A DNA stretch of 64,000 nucleotides from Paenibacillus sp. H1-7 (GCF_022354825.1 NZ_CP031168.1:2109501-2173500), one strand, 5' to 3'. Positions 22,121 to 31,385 are shown, counted from the first letter of the stretch. The notes: generated from the sequence alone by a model not told the origin. Made by a program: numbers and translations.

Positions 22121-23839
22121 ATGAATTATAAAAATATATTGGCGTCACAATTGATAGCTCAGCTCGAGGGAATAACGGAGGAAGCGATTGCGGAATTGAT
22201 CGAATATCCTCCCAATCCGCAGATGGGCGACTTGTCGATGCCTTGCTTCAAATTAAGCAAGCAGTTTCGGAAAGCGCCGCAGGCCATCGCCGAGGAATTG
22301 AAGCAAAATTGGCAGGGACATCCGGCTTTTCAACGGGTCGAAGCTGTATCCGGGTATTTCAATGTGTTTTTGGAGCCGGCCTATTTTGCCAAGAACGTGC
22401 TTGGCGAAGTGCTGGAGCAAAGAGAGCGGTACGGCGCGCAAAATATCGGACAAGGCCGCAACATCGCAATCGATTATTCGTCGCCTAACATCGCCAAGGC
22501 GTTTCATATCGGACATTTGCGCACGACCATGATCGGGAATGCGATTTATAAGATCTTCGAATTCCTAGGCTACAACTGTATCGGAATCAATCATTTGGGC
22601 GACTGGGGCACCCAGTTCGGCAAGCTGATCGTCGCTTACAAGATGTGGGGAGACAAGAGCGTCGTCGAAGCCGACGGGATCGATGAGCTGCAGCGGCTGT
22701 ACGTAAAGTTCCATGACGAAGCGGATGTGAAGCCTGAGCTGGAGGATGAAGCCCGCGCATGGTTCGTCAAGCTGGAGCAGGGTGACGAGGATGCGCTGCA
22801 GCTGTGGAAATGGTTCGTGGAAATCAGCTTGAAGGAATTTCAGAAAATTTACGATTTGCTGGGCGTGAAATTCGATTCCTATGCAGGCGAAAGCTTCTAT
22901 AACGATAAGATGGCGGCCGTAGTGGACGAGCTGAAGCAGAAAAACCTGCTTGAAGAGGACGAAGGAGCCCTGCTCGTACGCCTGGACGACTACAATATGC
23001 CACCGGCTCTGATGATCAAGAAGGACGGCGGCACGTTGTATCATACCCGTGACGTAACGGCAGCGATTTACCGTAAGAACACTTACGATTTCGACAAGTG
23101 TATTTATGTTACCGATGCGGGACAAAGCCTGCACTTCCAGCAATGGTTCAAGGTGATCGAGCTGATGGGCTATCCATGGGCTAACCAGCTGGTACACGTG
23201 CCGTTCGGCAAAGTAAGCCTGGAAGGCGCGAAGCTGTCTACACGCAAAGGGAATGTCATCCGCCTCGAAGAGCTGCTTACGCAGTCGATTGACAAAATCA
23301 GAGACATTATTAATGAGAAAAATCCGAATCTCGAAAATAAGGACGAGGTTGCCCGTCAAGTCGGCGTCGGCGCGATTATTTTCAACGATTTGAGCAATAA
23401 CCGGATCAAGGACATCGTATTCTCTTGGGAAGTTGCGTTGAACTTCGAAGGAGAAACCGGTCCGTACGTCCAATATACGCATGCCCGTGCCTGCAGCGTA
23501 CTGCGCAAAGCGAACGACGGGGCATCGATTGAGTTCGATGTACAGCCTGAGCAATTGGATGCTTCCTTGTTGAATAATGTGGAAGCTCAAGGACTGCTGA
23601 AGCAGCTGTACCTGTTCAAGGAGCGGGTAGAGCAGGCCGGCATGAAGCTGGAGCCTTCCATCGTCAGCCGTTATCTGGTTGACCTGGCGCAAAGCTTCAA
23701 CCGCTTCTATCACGAATGTCCGATTCTCGTTGACGATGCGGCACTTCGCCAAGCACGCCTGGCGTTGGTTAAAAGCACCCACATTACGCTGCGCAATGGC
23801 TTAGCCCTGATCGGTATTGAAGCGCCGGAGAAAATGTAA
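22121..23839 (+). CDS. argS: Arginyl-tRNA synthetase
   Basis: A 572-aa class I synthetase that charges tRNA-Arg with arginine using ATP. The N-terminal tRNA D-loop recognition domain is about 1-115. The catalytic core has SSPNIAKAFHIGHL with HIGH at 129-132, INHLGDWGTQFGKL, and a KMSKS-equivalent AKLSTRKGNV (about 375-384). The C-terminal DALR anticodon-binding domain (about 450-572) contains YVQYTHARACSVLRK. Complete, normal length. ATG 22121 has AAAGGGG nine bases before it; ATG 22115 is an alternative. Expression may be controlled by the terminator in its leader. Confidence 0.97.
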   Translation: MNYKNILASQLIAQLEGITEEAIAELIEYPPNPQMGDLSMPCFKLSKQFRKAPQAIAEELKQNWQGHPAFQRVEAVSGYFNVFLEPAYFAKNVLGEVLEQRERYGAQNIGQGRNIAIDYSSPNIAKAFHIGHLRTTMIGNAIYKIFEFLGYNCIGINHLGDWGTQFGKLIVAYKMWGDKSVVEADGIDELQRLYVKFHDEADVKPELEDEARAWFVKLEQGDEDALQLWKWFVEISLKEFQKIYDLLGVKFDSYAGESFYNDKMAAVVDELKQKNLLEEDEGALLVRLDDYNMPPALMIKKDGGTLYHTRDVTAAIYRKNTYDFDKCIYVTDAGQSLHFQQWFKVIELMGYPWANQLVHVPFGKVSLEGAKLSTRKGNVIRLEELLTQSIDKIRDIINEKNPNLENKDEVARQVGVGAIIFNDLSNNRIKDIVFSWEVALNFEGETGPYVQYTHARACSVLRKANDGASIEFDVQPEQLDASLLNNVEAQGLLKQLYLFKERVEQAGMKLEPSIVSRYLVDLAQSFNRFYHECPILVDDAALRQARLALVKSTHITLRNGLALIGIEAPEKM

Positions 23840-23857
23840 CGATAAACCGAAAAACCG

Positions 23858-23898
23858 AACACCCGATATCCTTTTTTAAGGATAGGCGGGTGTTTTTA
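23858..23898 (+). terminator. Terminator of argS
   Basis: AACACCCG..ATCCTT pairs with AAGGAT..CGGGTGTT, followed by TTTATTT. Strong stem. Confidence 0.9.
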
Positions 23899-24020
23899 TT
23901 TGTGTCTCATATGCAGGAAAAATAGGCCGGGTTTCGGCAAAATGGCGGAATTGGAGGGTTGGACAGTTCTGAATCTGGACAAAATAGTAAATGCAGCTTA
24001 GATTGCAGGAGGTGCGGACG

Positions 24021-24218
24021 ATAGCAAAAGCGGATGAATTGGTGAAATATGTAACAGAGCAATTTGTTATTTATATGGAAACACCGCGGGAGGTTCGCAA
24101 GCAAACGAAAGCAAGCATAAGGCAATCCCGCGAGCAGTGGCAGTACCGCTGGTTCGGCATGCTGCCTATAGCCGCGCGAATGTGGGTAGACGGGATGCGC
24201 TGGAATAAAAAAAAATGA
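24021..24218 (+). CDS. yqzE: YqzE-family protein, probable ATA start
   Basis: A small protein of the YqzE type, found next to competence genes in Bacillus. It shows the family pattern: DELVKYVTEQFVIYMETPREVRKQ, a basic middle, then WFGMLPIAARMWVDGM and a Lys tail. The optimal ribosome site AGGAGG (24007-24012) lies eight bases before an ATA codon, and starting there gives the family-like beginning (M)AKADELVKY. The in-frame TTG 24003 and GTG 24012 overlap or precede that site and fit less well. No comG genes are present beside it. Function unknown. Confidence 0.7.
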   Translation: MAKADELVKYVTEQFVIYMETPREVRKQTKASIRQSREQWQYRWFGMLPIAARMWVDGMRWNKKK

Positions 24219-24281
24219 AAAGCTTCTCTTCCTCAAGCCGGCACGATCTCCGGACTCCAGGGCGGGGAAGCTTTTCTATAT
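24217..24281. terminator. Terminator between yqzE and secreted-protein gene
   Basis: GAAAAGCTTC (24217-24226) pairs with GAAGCTTTTC (24267-24276) around a GC-rich inner hairpin (CCGG/CCGG). A/T runs on both sides serve convergent genes. Confidence 0.75.
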
Positions 24282-24301
24282 AGGGAGAGGAGGAGAAAAA
24301 C

Positions 24302-25213
24302 CTAAGGGAATACGCTGCCCAGCTTCATGACGGTGTCGTAAGGAATGGCTCTAGTCCCTTCCTGATCCAATAGCAGGAACACGCTATCGTCGCTCCATCG
24401 CTGAAGGCCGGTAACTGCAAGCGGGACGGTAACTTTACGGTCATAAAGCTCCGTTACGAAGGTCAGCTTCCGCTCCTTAGTGAGAGCGGTTTCAAGCTCT
24501 TCAAGCGAGCTAAAGACGATCGGCTTGCCTGAAACCCAGGGCAGTCGGTCGTACGGATCAAACGGCTCGATCTGTACGGTGGATAAGATGGAATGCTCCG
24601 GCTGTACGGAGGGCGCAGACGAGACGGATAGGCTGTCTGCTTCCGGCAGCTTATCGGAGAGGACCGGCAGCAGCTCGCCGGTTTTGGCATCAATGATATA
24701 TTGGCTGGTCCCGGACGTAACCTTCCATACGGCATAGAACGGACCGGAATACCATCGCTCTGCTTGATAAGAAGTATCGATAAGTTCTAGCTGCACCAAC
24801 GATCGGTACAGCGTATTCAAGCTGAAGAGCGGCGTATTCCCGCGGCCGTATTCCGCAAGGCGGTATTTGTTCGGATTGCCCGGGTCATCGGCATACAACA
24901 CCATATAGCCGACTTCAGCCCCGCCGGATTTGAGCAATATGATCCATCCGTGGGTGCCGGGACCGAGGGGATAGCTGGTCCAAGTGGCTTGCTTCCATGC
25001 TTCGTAGCCTTGTTCATTGGAAATTCGCTTCATCCATTGGTTAACCGCATCCATAAAAGAAGGGGTGATCACCGCGGAATCGGTGGAAGCAGGCAGTAGC
25101 GCTTGAGCGGGAATCGGCGGATTGTCCGTAACCGCTGCACTGGAGAGCGGGTGGGCAACCAGCAGGCTTGTCCAAAGAAGCAGGGCGGACAGCCATAAAA
25201 TCGAAGTTCTCAT
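24302..25213 (-). CDS. Secreted hypothetical protein, PepSY-like features
   Basis: A 303-aa exported protein with a signal peptide (about 1-27, LLLWTSLLVAHPLSSA). The mature part shows a segment YAVWKVTSGTSQYIIDAKTGELLPVL (in short pieces FYAVWKV and IIDAKTGEL), the pattern of PepSY-type domains where a strand is followed by an Asp-x-x-Thr-Gly turn. The C-terminal third contains strands and LLLDQEGTRAIPYD. In B. subtilis the corresponding place between yqzE and yqhG holds aroK and the secreted yqzG, so this may be a positional counterpart. Function unknown. Confidence 0.6.
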   Translation of the reverse strand: MRTSILWLSALLLWTSLLVAHPLSSAAVTDNPPIPAQALLPASTDSAVITPSFMDAVNQWMKRISNEQGYEAWKQATWTSYPLGPGTHGWIILLKSGGAEVGYMVLYADDPGNPNKYRLAEYGRGNTPLFSLNTLYRSLVQLELIDTSYQAERWYSGPFYAVWKVTSGTSQYIIDAKTGELLPVLSDKLPEADSLSVSSAPSVQPEHSILSTVQIEPFDPYDRLPWVSGKPIVFSSLEELETALTKERKLTFVTELYDRKVTVPLAVTGLQRWSDDSVFLLLDQEGTRAIPYDTVMKLGSVFP

Positions 25214-25373
25214 CCATTCACCTTCTCACTTCTGTTAGTCGGGCACGGATGCTGTCACACAATGCAACTGCTATGCCCTTATTGTATAAAATATGCCTTG
25301 AAAAGTTTGTTAGAACCTGTAGCCGGGCAAAAAAAAGTTTGCTTCTATTTTTGCTGTCATTTAGCGGAATTCG

Positions 25374-26381
25374 TCAGTTCATAGCCGGATTCCCCGCTTG
25401 AAGATGGAACAATCCGCAATTGATGACGGTTACTTCGATTCGCGGTCGGAACTGCCAGTCGATTTCCTGCCGGCGGTTCGCATATTGCGCTTCGAAATCC
25501 GGCTTTTTGTCAAGATCGGCACTCTGAATTAACGATTCATAATAGGAACGGATCCGGTTCAGCTCGTCCTGGAGCCGAAATTGTGCATCCTCCGCCCACG
25601 AATGATCGTAATCCCTTAGCTTCCTCTCCAGATACTCTTCCAAATAAATAACGGCACGCGGCAAGGTAAGCCTATCCGGGATCATATAGACCTGCGGCGG
25701 AATTCGGGGGGACAGCCTCCGCGTCCTCAAAACATCCTGAAAGTGCTCCCGTATTTCTCCTGTAACCATATGGATGCCGAGCGAATGGATTTCGCTGCGT
25801 TTCATATCGCATGCCATCTCCACCTTGTAATTCACCTGCATCCACGTTTCGTAGGCAAGCGTAGACATAGGGGCCGATTTTTGCTGCTGCTCGGGCTTGA
25901 ATTGCTCATATAAATGGACGAACCGTCCTTTATTGCGCACGGCCTCGAATATTTGCCCCAGTCTGCGGCTTCCGAAGGTCACCTCGTCTTTGGGGACGCG
26001 CGCCGTCATTTGGGTCGGCACAAAGCCGAAATAACGGCCCAAAATGCTGTCGGCCGGAGCACCGGGAGGCATAGGCGCGCCTGCGACGTTATTCCCTGCC
26101 GGGGATGGCGCAGCTTGACCTGCCGGTCCTCCGACAGGTGGTGCACTAACTGTTTGCGATGCCTTATATTCCTCGGGATCGAAAATAAAGGTGCATGTCA
26201 TCGTTTCCGGCGTAACGCCGGTCCGCTCCACAAAGCTCCAATAATAGGGGCGATAGTTCAGCTCCTTATCGGCGGAAGGGGACAGCTTCACCGTGACATA
26301 AGCCGGATGCTTCTCCAGGATGTCGCACTGCTCCGCTTCGAGATAGCGCATGACGAACGTTTGAATTTGATCGGTTTTCAT
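25374..26381 (-). CDS. yqhG: YqhG-family protein
   Basis: A 335-aa cytoplasmic protein matching the YqhG family, found beside the SNF2 helicase YqhH in Bacillus. It has the family-like N-terminus (IQTFVMRYLEAEQCDILEKHPAYVTVKLS), a Pro/Gly/Ala-rich insert (about 96-118), then FGFVPTQMTARVPKDEVTFGS and a C-terminal coiled region with RDYDHSWAEDA. The start overlaps the helicase stop by four bases (ATGA, 26378-26381), so the pair is coupled. Function unknown; it is likely the helicase partner. Confidence 0.85.
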   Translation of the reverse strand: MKTDQIQTFVMRYLEAEQCDILEKHPAYVTVKLSPSADKELNYRPYYWSFVERTGVTPETMTCTFIFDPEEYKASQTVSAPPVGGPAGQAAPSPAGNNVAGAPMPPGAPADSILGRYFGFVPTQMTARVPKDEVTFGSRRLGQIFEAVRNKGRFVHLYEQFKPEQQQKSAPMSTLAYETWMQVNYKVEMACDMKRSEIHSLGIHMVTGEIREHFQDVLRTRRLSPRIPPQVYMIPDRLTLPRAVIYLEEYLERKLRDYDHSWAEDAQFRLQDELNRIRSYYESLIQSADLDKKPDFEAQYANRRQEIDWQFRPRIEVTVINCGLFHLQAGNPAMN

Positions 26382-28183
26382 GAAGATACCTCCGCATCGT
26401 TCCTCGGTATCGTCTGGCCTACGGCATCGAGCATCGCGTTAACGCGCTGCATTTCGCCCGTGTCCGTATCGCGCGTAAGCCCCGTGCGAATCTCGCTGAA
26501 CGAACGGCCCAGATCGTCCATTTGCCGGCGAATTTCATCCTCATTTTTGGAGCTTAGAATCATTTGCGCCAGCTGCTTTTCAAGCGAATGAGTCTGTTCG
26601 AACCGTTCGAGTATTGTATCGAGCTCACCGATGACCAGCTCGAACATATTGATTTTTTCGTGAAGAAGCGAAAGAATGTACTCTTCAATCGTTCCACGGG
26701 TTGATAAATTGTATATTTTTACATCGTCCTGCTGCCCGAGCCTATGCACACGCCCGATTCGCTGCTCAACCCGCATCGGATTCCAGGGCAAGTCGAAGTT
26801 GATCATGTTGTGGCAAAACTGCAGGTTGATCCCTTCGCCGCCAGCCTCTGTCGCTACAAGCACCTGTGCGCGGTTGCGGAACAAATCCATCATCCAGTCT
26901 TTTTTGCCGCGGTTCATACCGCCTCGGTACGGGACGGCTGTAATTTTGTGATCCTTCAAAAACTGGAGCAAATACTCCTGTGATGCACGGTACTCGGTGA
27001 ATATAATTACCTTGTCGTTAATCTCCTGAACGAGCTCCATTACCTTCTCCGCCTTAGTATTGGACTTGATGCTGCGGATCAGCTCGACCAGCTCCCATAT
27101 ACGCGGCCGAAGCGGGGAGTCCTCCGGCGTCTTCTTGAACATATTCACCAGCGTAATGAATACGGCGTCGCGGCTGCTGCATACTTCGCGCTGCAGGGTG
27201 ACAAGCGACAGAATGCTGCTCAGATCGCCTCCCGCCTCCTCGTAGCGCCCCTTGACGAAATCGGTCACCCCATTGTAAAGCGCTTGCTCTTCAGGAGACA
27301 GCGCTAAAGGAATGTTGCGCACGATACGCTTGGTGAAATTGACATTTCCGTCGCTGCGGCGGTTGCGGATCATCACCTTGGAGAGCTCTTGCTGCAGCTG
27401 CTCCTCGTTTTTGGGAATTCGCTTGTCGACGACGTAATTCGCCTGGAAGCTGTTCTGCCCGCCCAATTGACCCGGCTTCAGCAGCGTGATCAGATTGTAC
27501 AGCTCTTTCAAATCGTTCTGCACAGGCGTCGCGGTCAGCAGCAAGCAATATTTTTTACGAAGCTCGTTGATGAATTGATAGTTTGTCGTCTTCTTGTTTT
27601 TGAGCTTATGGGCCTCATCGACGATCAGCATATCGTATTCCATACCGAGAACAATGTCGCGGTGCGGGTCGCGCTTGGCCGTATCCATGGACGCAACGAC
27701 AATATCGTTCTGCACCCACATATATTCTTTCTTCTGCGCAACGGCAGGTATGCCGAATTTCTGGTTCAGCTCGCGGACCCACTGCAGCACGAGAGAGGCG
27801 GGGACAAGAATAAGCACTTTTTTGACAAGGCCGCGAATGATATACTCTTTTAATATAAGCCCTGCTTCTATCGTTTTACCCAGTCCAACCTCGTCGGCCA
27901 GAATAGCTCTGCCCCGCATTTCGGTCAGCACTTTTTTGGCGGTTTCGATCTGATGGGGCATTGGCGTCAGCTGCGGAATGTGAACGAGCGACTGGAGCTG
28001 ATCAAAGCTTGATATCAAGCTCGCTTGCTCCGCCTCGAAGGCCAGCTGGTACAAAGTCCAATCGTCCCAAGTGCCGTTACGCAGCGCCTTGTCGTGCAGC
28101 ATTTCGAACCATTCCCGGTCGTAAAGAATTTGTACATGTTCGTTGAACGGACGGACGTGGTGTTTTTTATCGTTAGATTGCAT
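26378..28183 (-). CDS. yqhH: SNF2-family DEAD/DEAH-box helicase (YqhH-like)
   Basis: A 601-aa Swi2/Snf2-type ATPase of superfamily 2. Motif I is DEVGLGKTIEAG (about 96-107); motif II is DEAH in IVDEAHKLKN; motif III is LLTATPVQN; motif IV area VIIFTEYRAS; motif V GEGINLQF; motif VI RIGRVHRLGQ. A C-terminal ~120-residue extension follows. Such proteins use ATP to remodel protein-nucleic acid complexes, and bacterial ones such as RapA recycle RNA polymerase; the target here is unknown. Coupled to yqhG. In B. subtilis the next genes are gcvT-gcvPA-gcvPB, which are missing here. Confidence 0.92.
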   Translation of the reverse strand: MQSNDKKHHVRPFNEHVQILYDREWFEMLHDKALRNGTWDDWTLYQLAFEAEQASLISSFDQLQSLVHIPQLTPMPHQIETAKKVLTEMRGRAILADEVGLGKTIEAGLILKEYIIRGLVKKVLILVPASLVLQWVRELNQKFGIPAVAQKKEYMWVQNDIVVASMDTAKRDPHRDIVLGMEYDMLIVDEAHKLKNKKTTNYQFINELRKKYCLLLTATPVQNDLKELYNLITLLKPGQLGGQNSFQANYVVDKRIPKNEEQLQQELSKVMIRNRRSDGNVNFTKRIVRNIPLALSPEEQALYNGVTDFVKGRYEEAGGDLSSILSLVTLQREVCSSRDAVFITLVNMFKKTPEDSPLRPRIWELVELIRSIKSNTKAEKVMELVQEINDKVIIFTEYRASQEYLLQFLKDHKITAVPYRGGMNRGKKDWMMDLFRNRAQVLVATEAGGEGINLQFCHNMINFDLPWNPMRVEQRIGRVHRLGQQDDVKIYNLSTRGTIEEYILSLLHEKINMFELVIGELDTILERFEQTHSLEKQLAQMILSSKNEDEIRRQMDDLGRSFSEIRTGLTRDTDTGEMQRVNAMLDAVGQTIPRNDAEVSS

Positions 28184-28364
28184 GGCATGCCGCTCCTTTG
28201 GAGCCTTCCTTCGGTAAGGAAAGCTGGCATAATTAGTTTGGTGCGTACGACGGTAGTTCAGATAGAACTAGAGTTAGCTTTTAGTATGGACGAAAAAGGG
28301 GTCTTTCATAACCCGAACAGGGCTTTACAGGGGTTATTCATGTATGAAGGGGGAACGATGCTTT

Positions 28365-29465
28365 TTGAAAAAGTGGCTCCTAGCGCTGGCTGCTTTGATT
28401 CTATTCAGCTTAGCACTGTTCGAGTATGTTTCCCGGGGCACCCATCCGCAGGAAAGCGGGACCGGGGTTGGAGCAGCACATCCAACTCGGCTGACGACAG
28501 GGGGCGGCGGGGATTTGCTTGTAGCGGATGATTATCACGTATTCAGCGTCGACAGTAAAAGCGGGGGCAGCGAGCGGATTCTGGATACCGACGGTCCTAT
28601 CAGCAGCATTAGCTATTCGGCCGACCATACCGTGGTTACCGTATACAATCCGAATGACCAGACTTCGTTCCGGGGCTTGTATATTCAGGATAAGCAGTCC
28701 AAGAGCTTCACGCCCTATCCGACACCGCAATGGGCTCCTGGAAGAAGCTATGCCTTCGGGGATTTGCTGTTCGTTGCTTCTGCAGACCGTACCGTTCAGC
28801 AAGGCAATGAAATGACCAAGGTAGGCATTTTTCAGCTGAAAGAGCATCGGTGGGTGAAGGAATGGCTTGTGCCTGGAGGTGTGGAGGATGTGGAAGGCGC
28901 AGGCAAGGACGTGTACTTCGTCACTTCCAACAATGCAAGCACGAGCTCCAATATATATAAAGCTGATCTGGTCACCGGAGAATGGGGGAAGCTGATCCAG
29001 GAAGCGAGAAGATATCCGCTGGATCAAGTCAGCGTCGATACGAACGGCGATATTTATATGATGATCTCCCAGCGCCATAAGAGCGAATGGTCCAATAAAA
29101 TTTATAAATTCAACTCACAGCAGGTTCCATATGAGCTTGCCAACAATTTCGTCTCCAATACGAAGCCGTATTCCTATTCCATGGAGGCTCTGCAAGGAAA
29201 AATGCTGATCAACCGCTACGATGTGTCTCACAAAACCGTGGATCTGGAAAAACCGCTGGCGCTGCTCGATTTGAAAAGCCGCAAGCAGGTGCAGCTGGCG
29301 TGGGATCACCGGCCTGTCGACGTGGCGGCGATGGGAGACCGTTTTGCGGTGCTTGGAGAGGATGGGGCTGTAGCTATTGTAGCTACAGATGCATCGGAGC
29401 AGCCGAGCAGGCAGTTTCAGATTGAAGAACTGACGGAAGCAAGAACGATTTGTGCCAAAAAATAA
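28365..29465 (+). CDS. Membrane-anchored beta-propeller-like protein
   Basis: A 366-aa protein with an N-terminal membrane anchor (KKWLLALAALILFSLALFEYVS) and an extracytoplasmic remainder made of repeated strand-turn units (YHVFSVDSKSGG, ISYSADHTVVTVYNPND, DQVSVDTNGDIYMMIS, AAMGDRFAVLGEDGAVAIVA), the look of a beta-propeller. TTG 28365 is chosen because AAGGGGG lies about 11 bases before it; ATG 28344 has no ribosome site. It sits upstream of the octanoyltransferase gene in the same direction, 53 bases apart. No family assigned. Confidence 0.65.
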   Translation: MKKWLLALAALILFSLALFEYVSRGTHPQESGTGVGAAHPTRLTTGGGGDLLVADDYHVFSVDSKSGGSERILDTDGPISSISYSADHTVVTVYNPNDQTSFRGLYIQDKQSKSFTPYPTPQWAPGRSYAFGDLLFVASADRTVQQGNEMTKVGIFQLKEHRWVKEWLVPGGVEDVEGAGKDVYFVTSNNASTSSNIYKADLVTGEWGKLIQEARRYPLDQVSVDTNGDIYMMISQRHKSEWSNKIYKFNSQQVPYELANNFVSNTKPYSYSMEALQGKMLINRYDVSHKTVDLEKPLALLDLKSRKQVQLAWDHRPVDVAAMGDRFAVLGEDGAVAIVATDASEQPSRQFQIEELTEARTICAKK

Positions 29466-29517
29466 TGGAACCGAGATCTCGGATGATACACGGGATGGAA
29501 GGAAAGGCAGGAACAGC

Positions 29518-30360
29518 ATGAATACAAAATGGCGTTTTCTATCTACTGGGTCGCACGATCCTGCATACAATATGGCGGTAGACGAAGCGATTCTGATCGC
29601 TCACAGCGAGGGGGCGGTTCCGCCTACCGTGCGATTTTACGGCTGGCAGCCGCCGACGTTGTCCATCGGCTACTTCCAAAAGTCTGAGGAAGTCGATTTC
29701 GAACGGCTGGAGCAGGAAGGACTGGGCTTTGTCCGCAGACCGACAGGCGGCAGGGCCGTGCTGCACGATAAGGAGCTGACCTACAGCATTATCGTAGCGG
29801 AGAGCTATCCAGGCATTCCGAGCGGAGTGACCGAGGCTTATCGCGTGCTGAGCGAAGGGCTGCTGCTCGGGTTCCGCAAGCTTGGGCTGGATGCGCAGAT
29901 GGTGCAGCTTGCAAGCGAGGAGGACAAGAGCAAGTACGCCTCCATGGGCTCGGCTGCCTGCTTCGATTCGCCGTCCTGGTACGAGCTGGTGGTAGAAGGC
30001 CGCAAAATAGCGGGCAGCGCGCAAACCCGCCAAAAGCAGGTCGTGCTGCAGCACGGATCGATTCTGCTCGATATGGATACGGAGCAGCTGTTCCGCGTCC
30101 TGCGCTTTAAAAACGAACGGATTCAGGAGCGGCTGAAGCAGCAGTTTTCGCAAAAAGCGGTAGCGATCAACGACATTTGCCGTGAGCTGGGAAGGCCGAC
30201 GGTTCAACTGGCGGAAGTGGAAGTCGCATTCCGTGAAGGCGTCGCCGAAGGGCTCGGTGTTGAGCTGGAGGAAGGAGCCTTGACGGATTACGAGCAAACG
30301 CTGGTTCAGCAGCTTATTGCGGATAAGTACGGCAATGAGGCTTGGAACTTGCGGAGATAA
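29518..30360 (+). CDS. lipM: Octanoyltransferase LipM
   Basis: A 280-aa enzyme of the lipoate ligase fold that moves the octanoyl group from acyl carrier protein to GcvH, the first step of lipoate assembly in Bacillus. RRPTGGRAVLHD (about 73-84) is the substrate-loop motif. The probable catalytic Cys148 lies in AACFDSPSWYEL, and Lys163 in GRKIAGSAQ. A LipM-type Cys at this position distinguishes it from LplA. It is present without gcvH or gcv operon genes in this window. Start ATG with AGGCAGGAA before it. Confidence 0.9.
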   Translation: MNTKWRFLSTGSHDPAYNMAVDEAILIAHSEGAVPPTVRFYGWQPPTLSIGYFQKSEEVDFERLEQEGLGFVRRPTGGRAVLHDKELTYSIIVAESYPGIPSGVTEAYRVLSEGLLLGFRKLGLDAQMVQLASEEDKSKYASMGSAACFDSPSWYELVVEGRKIAGSAQTRQKQVVLQHGSILLDMDTEQLFRVLRFKNERIQERLKQQFSQKAVAINDICRELGRPTVQLAEVEVAFREGVAEGLGVELEEGALTDYEQTLVQQLIADKYGNEAWNLRR

Positions 30361-30456
30361 TGTTCTCTTGCGTGGCAGGTTCTAGCCAATGAGCTAGGCC
30401 TTAGACACGCGTTATCTTTCTTACTTCAGCTTTGACACTTATACGCAGTATATAGT

Positions 30457-30488
30457 AAAACCTTCGGAGATGATCTCCGAAGGTTTTT
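30457..30488. terminator. Bidirectional terminator lipM/dat
   Basis: AAAACCTTCGGAGAT pairs with ATCTCCGAAGGTTTTT around a tight G loop; very strong. Confidence 0.92.
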
Positions 30489-30500
30489 GGGTTATTCAGC

Positions 30501-31334
30501 TTAAGGCTGCACCAAACGTGTGAACGCTTGTTGAAGCTTGCGCGTCACCGGGCCTGGAGCTCCTTGTCCTACCGGTTTATGATCTACGGAGATGACAGGA
30601 GTGATTTCCGTAGTCGTCCCCGAGATGAACGCTTCCTCGGCCGAACGCAGCTCGTCCAATGTAAAGGCTTCTTCCCGAACCGGAATGCCGGCTTCATGAG
30701 CAAGCCGCAGAACGACGGCTCTCGTAATGCCATGCAGGATGAGGTTGTTGGCCGGATGCGTACGCAGCTCTCCTTGGGACACCATGAACAGATTGGAGGC
30801 GCTGCATTCCGTTACAACCCCGCTGCGGTGCAAAATGACCTCATGGACTCCTTGGTCCAGTGCGTGCTGCTTGGCAAGGACGTTGGGCAGCAGGTTCAAT
30901 GTCTTCAAATCGCAGCGAAGCCAGCGGATATCGTCCATCGTAACGGCTGTGATCCCTGTTTCCATTGTAGGCAGCGGTCGAGCCATTTCCGTGCAGTAGG
31001 CCATCAGAATGGGATCCGTTTCTTTGGGAAAAGGATGCGTTCTTGGCGCCGCTCCCCTGGTAATCTGCATATAAACGGTGCCTTCGTTCAGATGATTGAG
31101 CTCGATCAATTGTTTTAACAGCTCGTCGAGCCGCTCTATGGAGTAAGGGAGAGGAATCCGTACGTCTCGTGCGCTGGATTCCAGTCTGCGGTAATGTCCC
31201 TCCGCCTCGAAAAGGGCTCCGTTGTATACCCGAAAAACCTCATATACGCCGTCCCCGAAGTAGTAGCCTCGATCATCGGGAGAAATAAGCACCTGGTCTT
31301 TCGGATAAAACTCGTTTTGGTACAAGTAGTACAT
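30501..31334 (-). CDS. dat: D-amino-acid aminotransferase
   Basis: A 277-aa PLP enzyme of fold type IV that interconverts D-alanine and alpha-keto acids with D-glutamate, supplying D-Glu for peptidoglycan. It has the N-terminal DRGYYFGDGVYEVFRVYNG (22-40), Lys144 as the probable PLP Schiff-base residue (RCDLKTLNLLPN), GVVTECSASN for the cofactor phosphate and ISGTTTEITPV near the C-terminus. Length and motifs match Dat rather than branched-chain aminotransferase. AGGAGG lies six bases before the ATG. A LexA-like box lies 38-51 bp upstream of its start. Confidence 0.93.
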   Translation of the reverse strand: MYYLYQNEFYPKDQVLISPDDRGYYFGDGVYEVFRVYNGALFEAEGHYRRLESSARDVRIPLPYSIERLDELLKQLIELNHLNEGTVYMQITRGAAPRTHPFPKETDPILMAYCTEMARPLPTMETGITAVTMDDIRWLRCDLKTLNLLPNVLAKQHALDQGVHEVILHRSGVVTECSASNLFMVSQGELRTHPANNLILHGITRAVVLRLAHEAGIPVREEAFTLDELRSAEEAFISGTTTEITPVISVDHKPVGQGAPGPVTRKLQQAFTRLVQP

Positions 31335-31371
31335 AGCAATAACCTCCTAAAACCGCTGGTATAGCGAAATG

Positions 31372-31385
31372 CGAACATATGTTTG
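31372..31385 (-). promoter_or_regulatory. LexA-like (SOS) box before dat
   Basis: CGAACATATGTTTG differs at one base from the palindromic Bacillus pattern CGAAC-N4-GTTCG. It lies between the dat start and its likely promoter, where repression would be effective. Confidence 0.4.

Noticed and set aside
22565..23782. 405-codon open frame antisense to argS
   Set aside because: It mirrors the codon pattern of a complete argS gene, has no ribosome site and shows no domain. It is a shadow frame.
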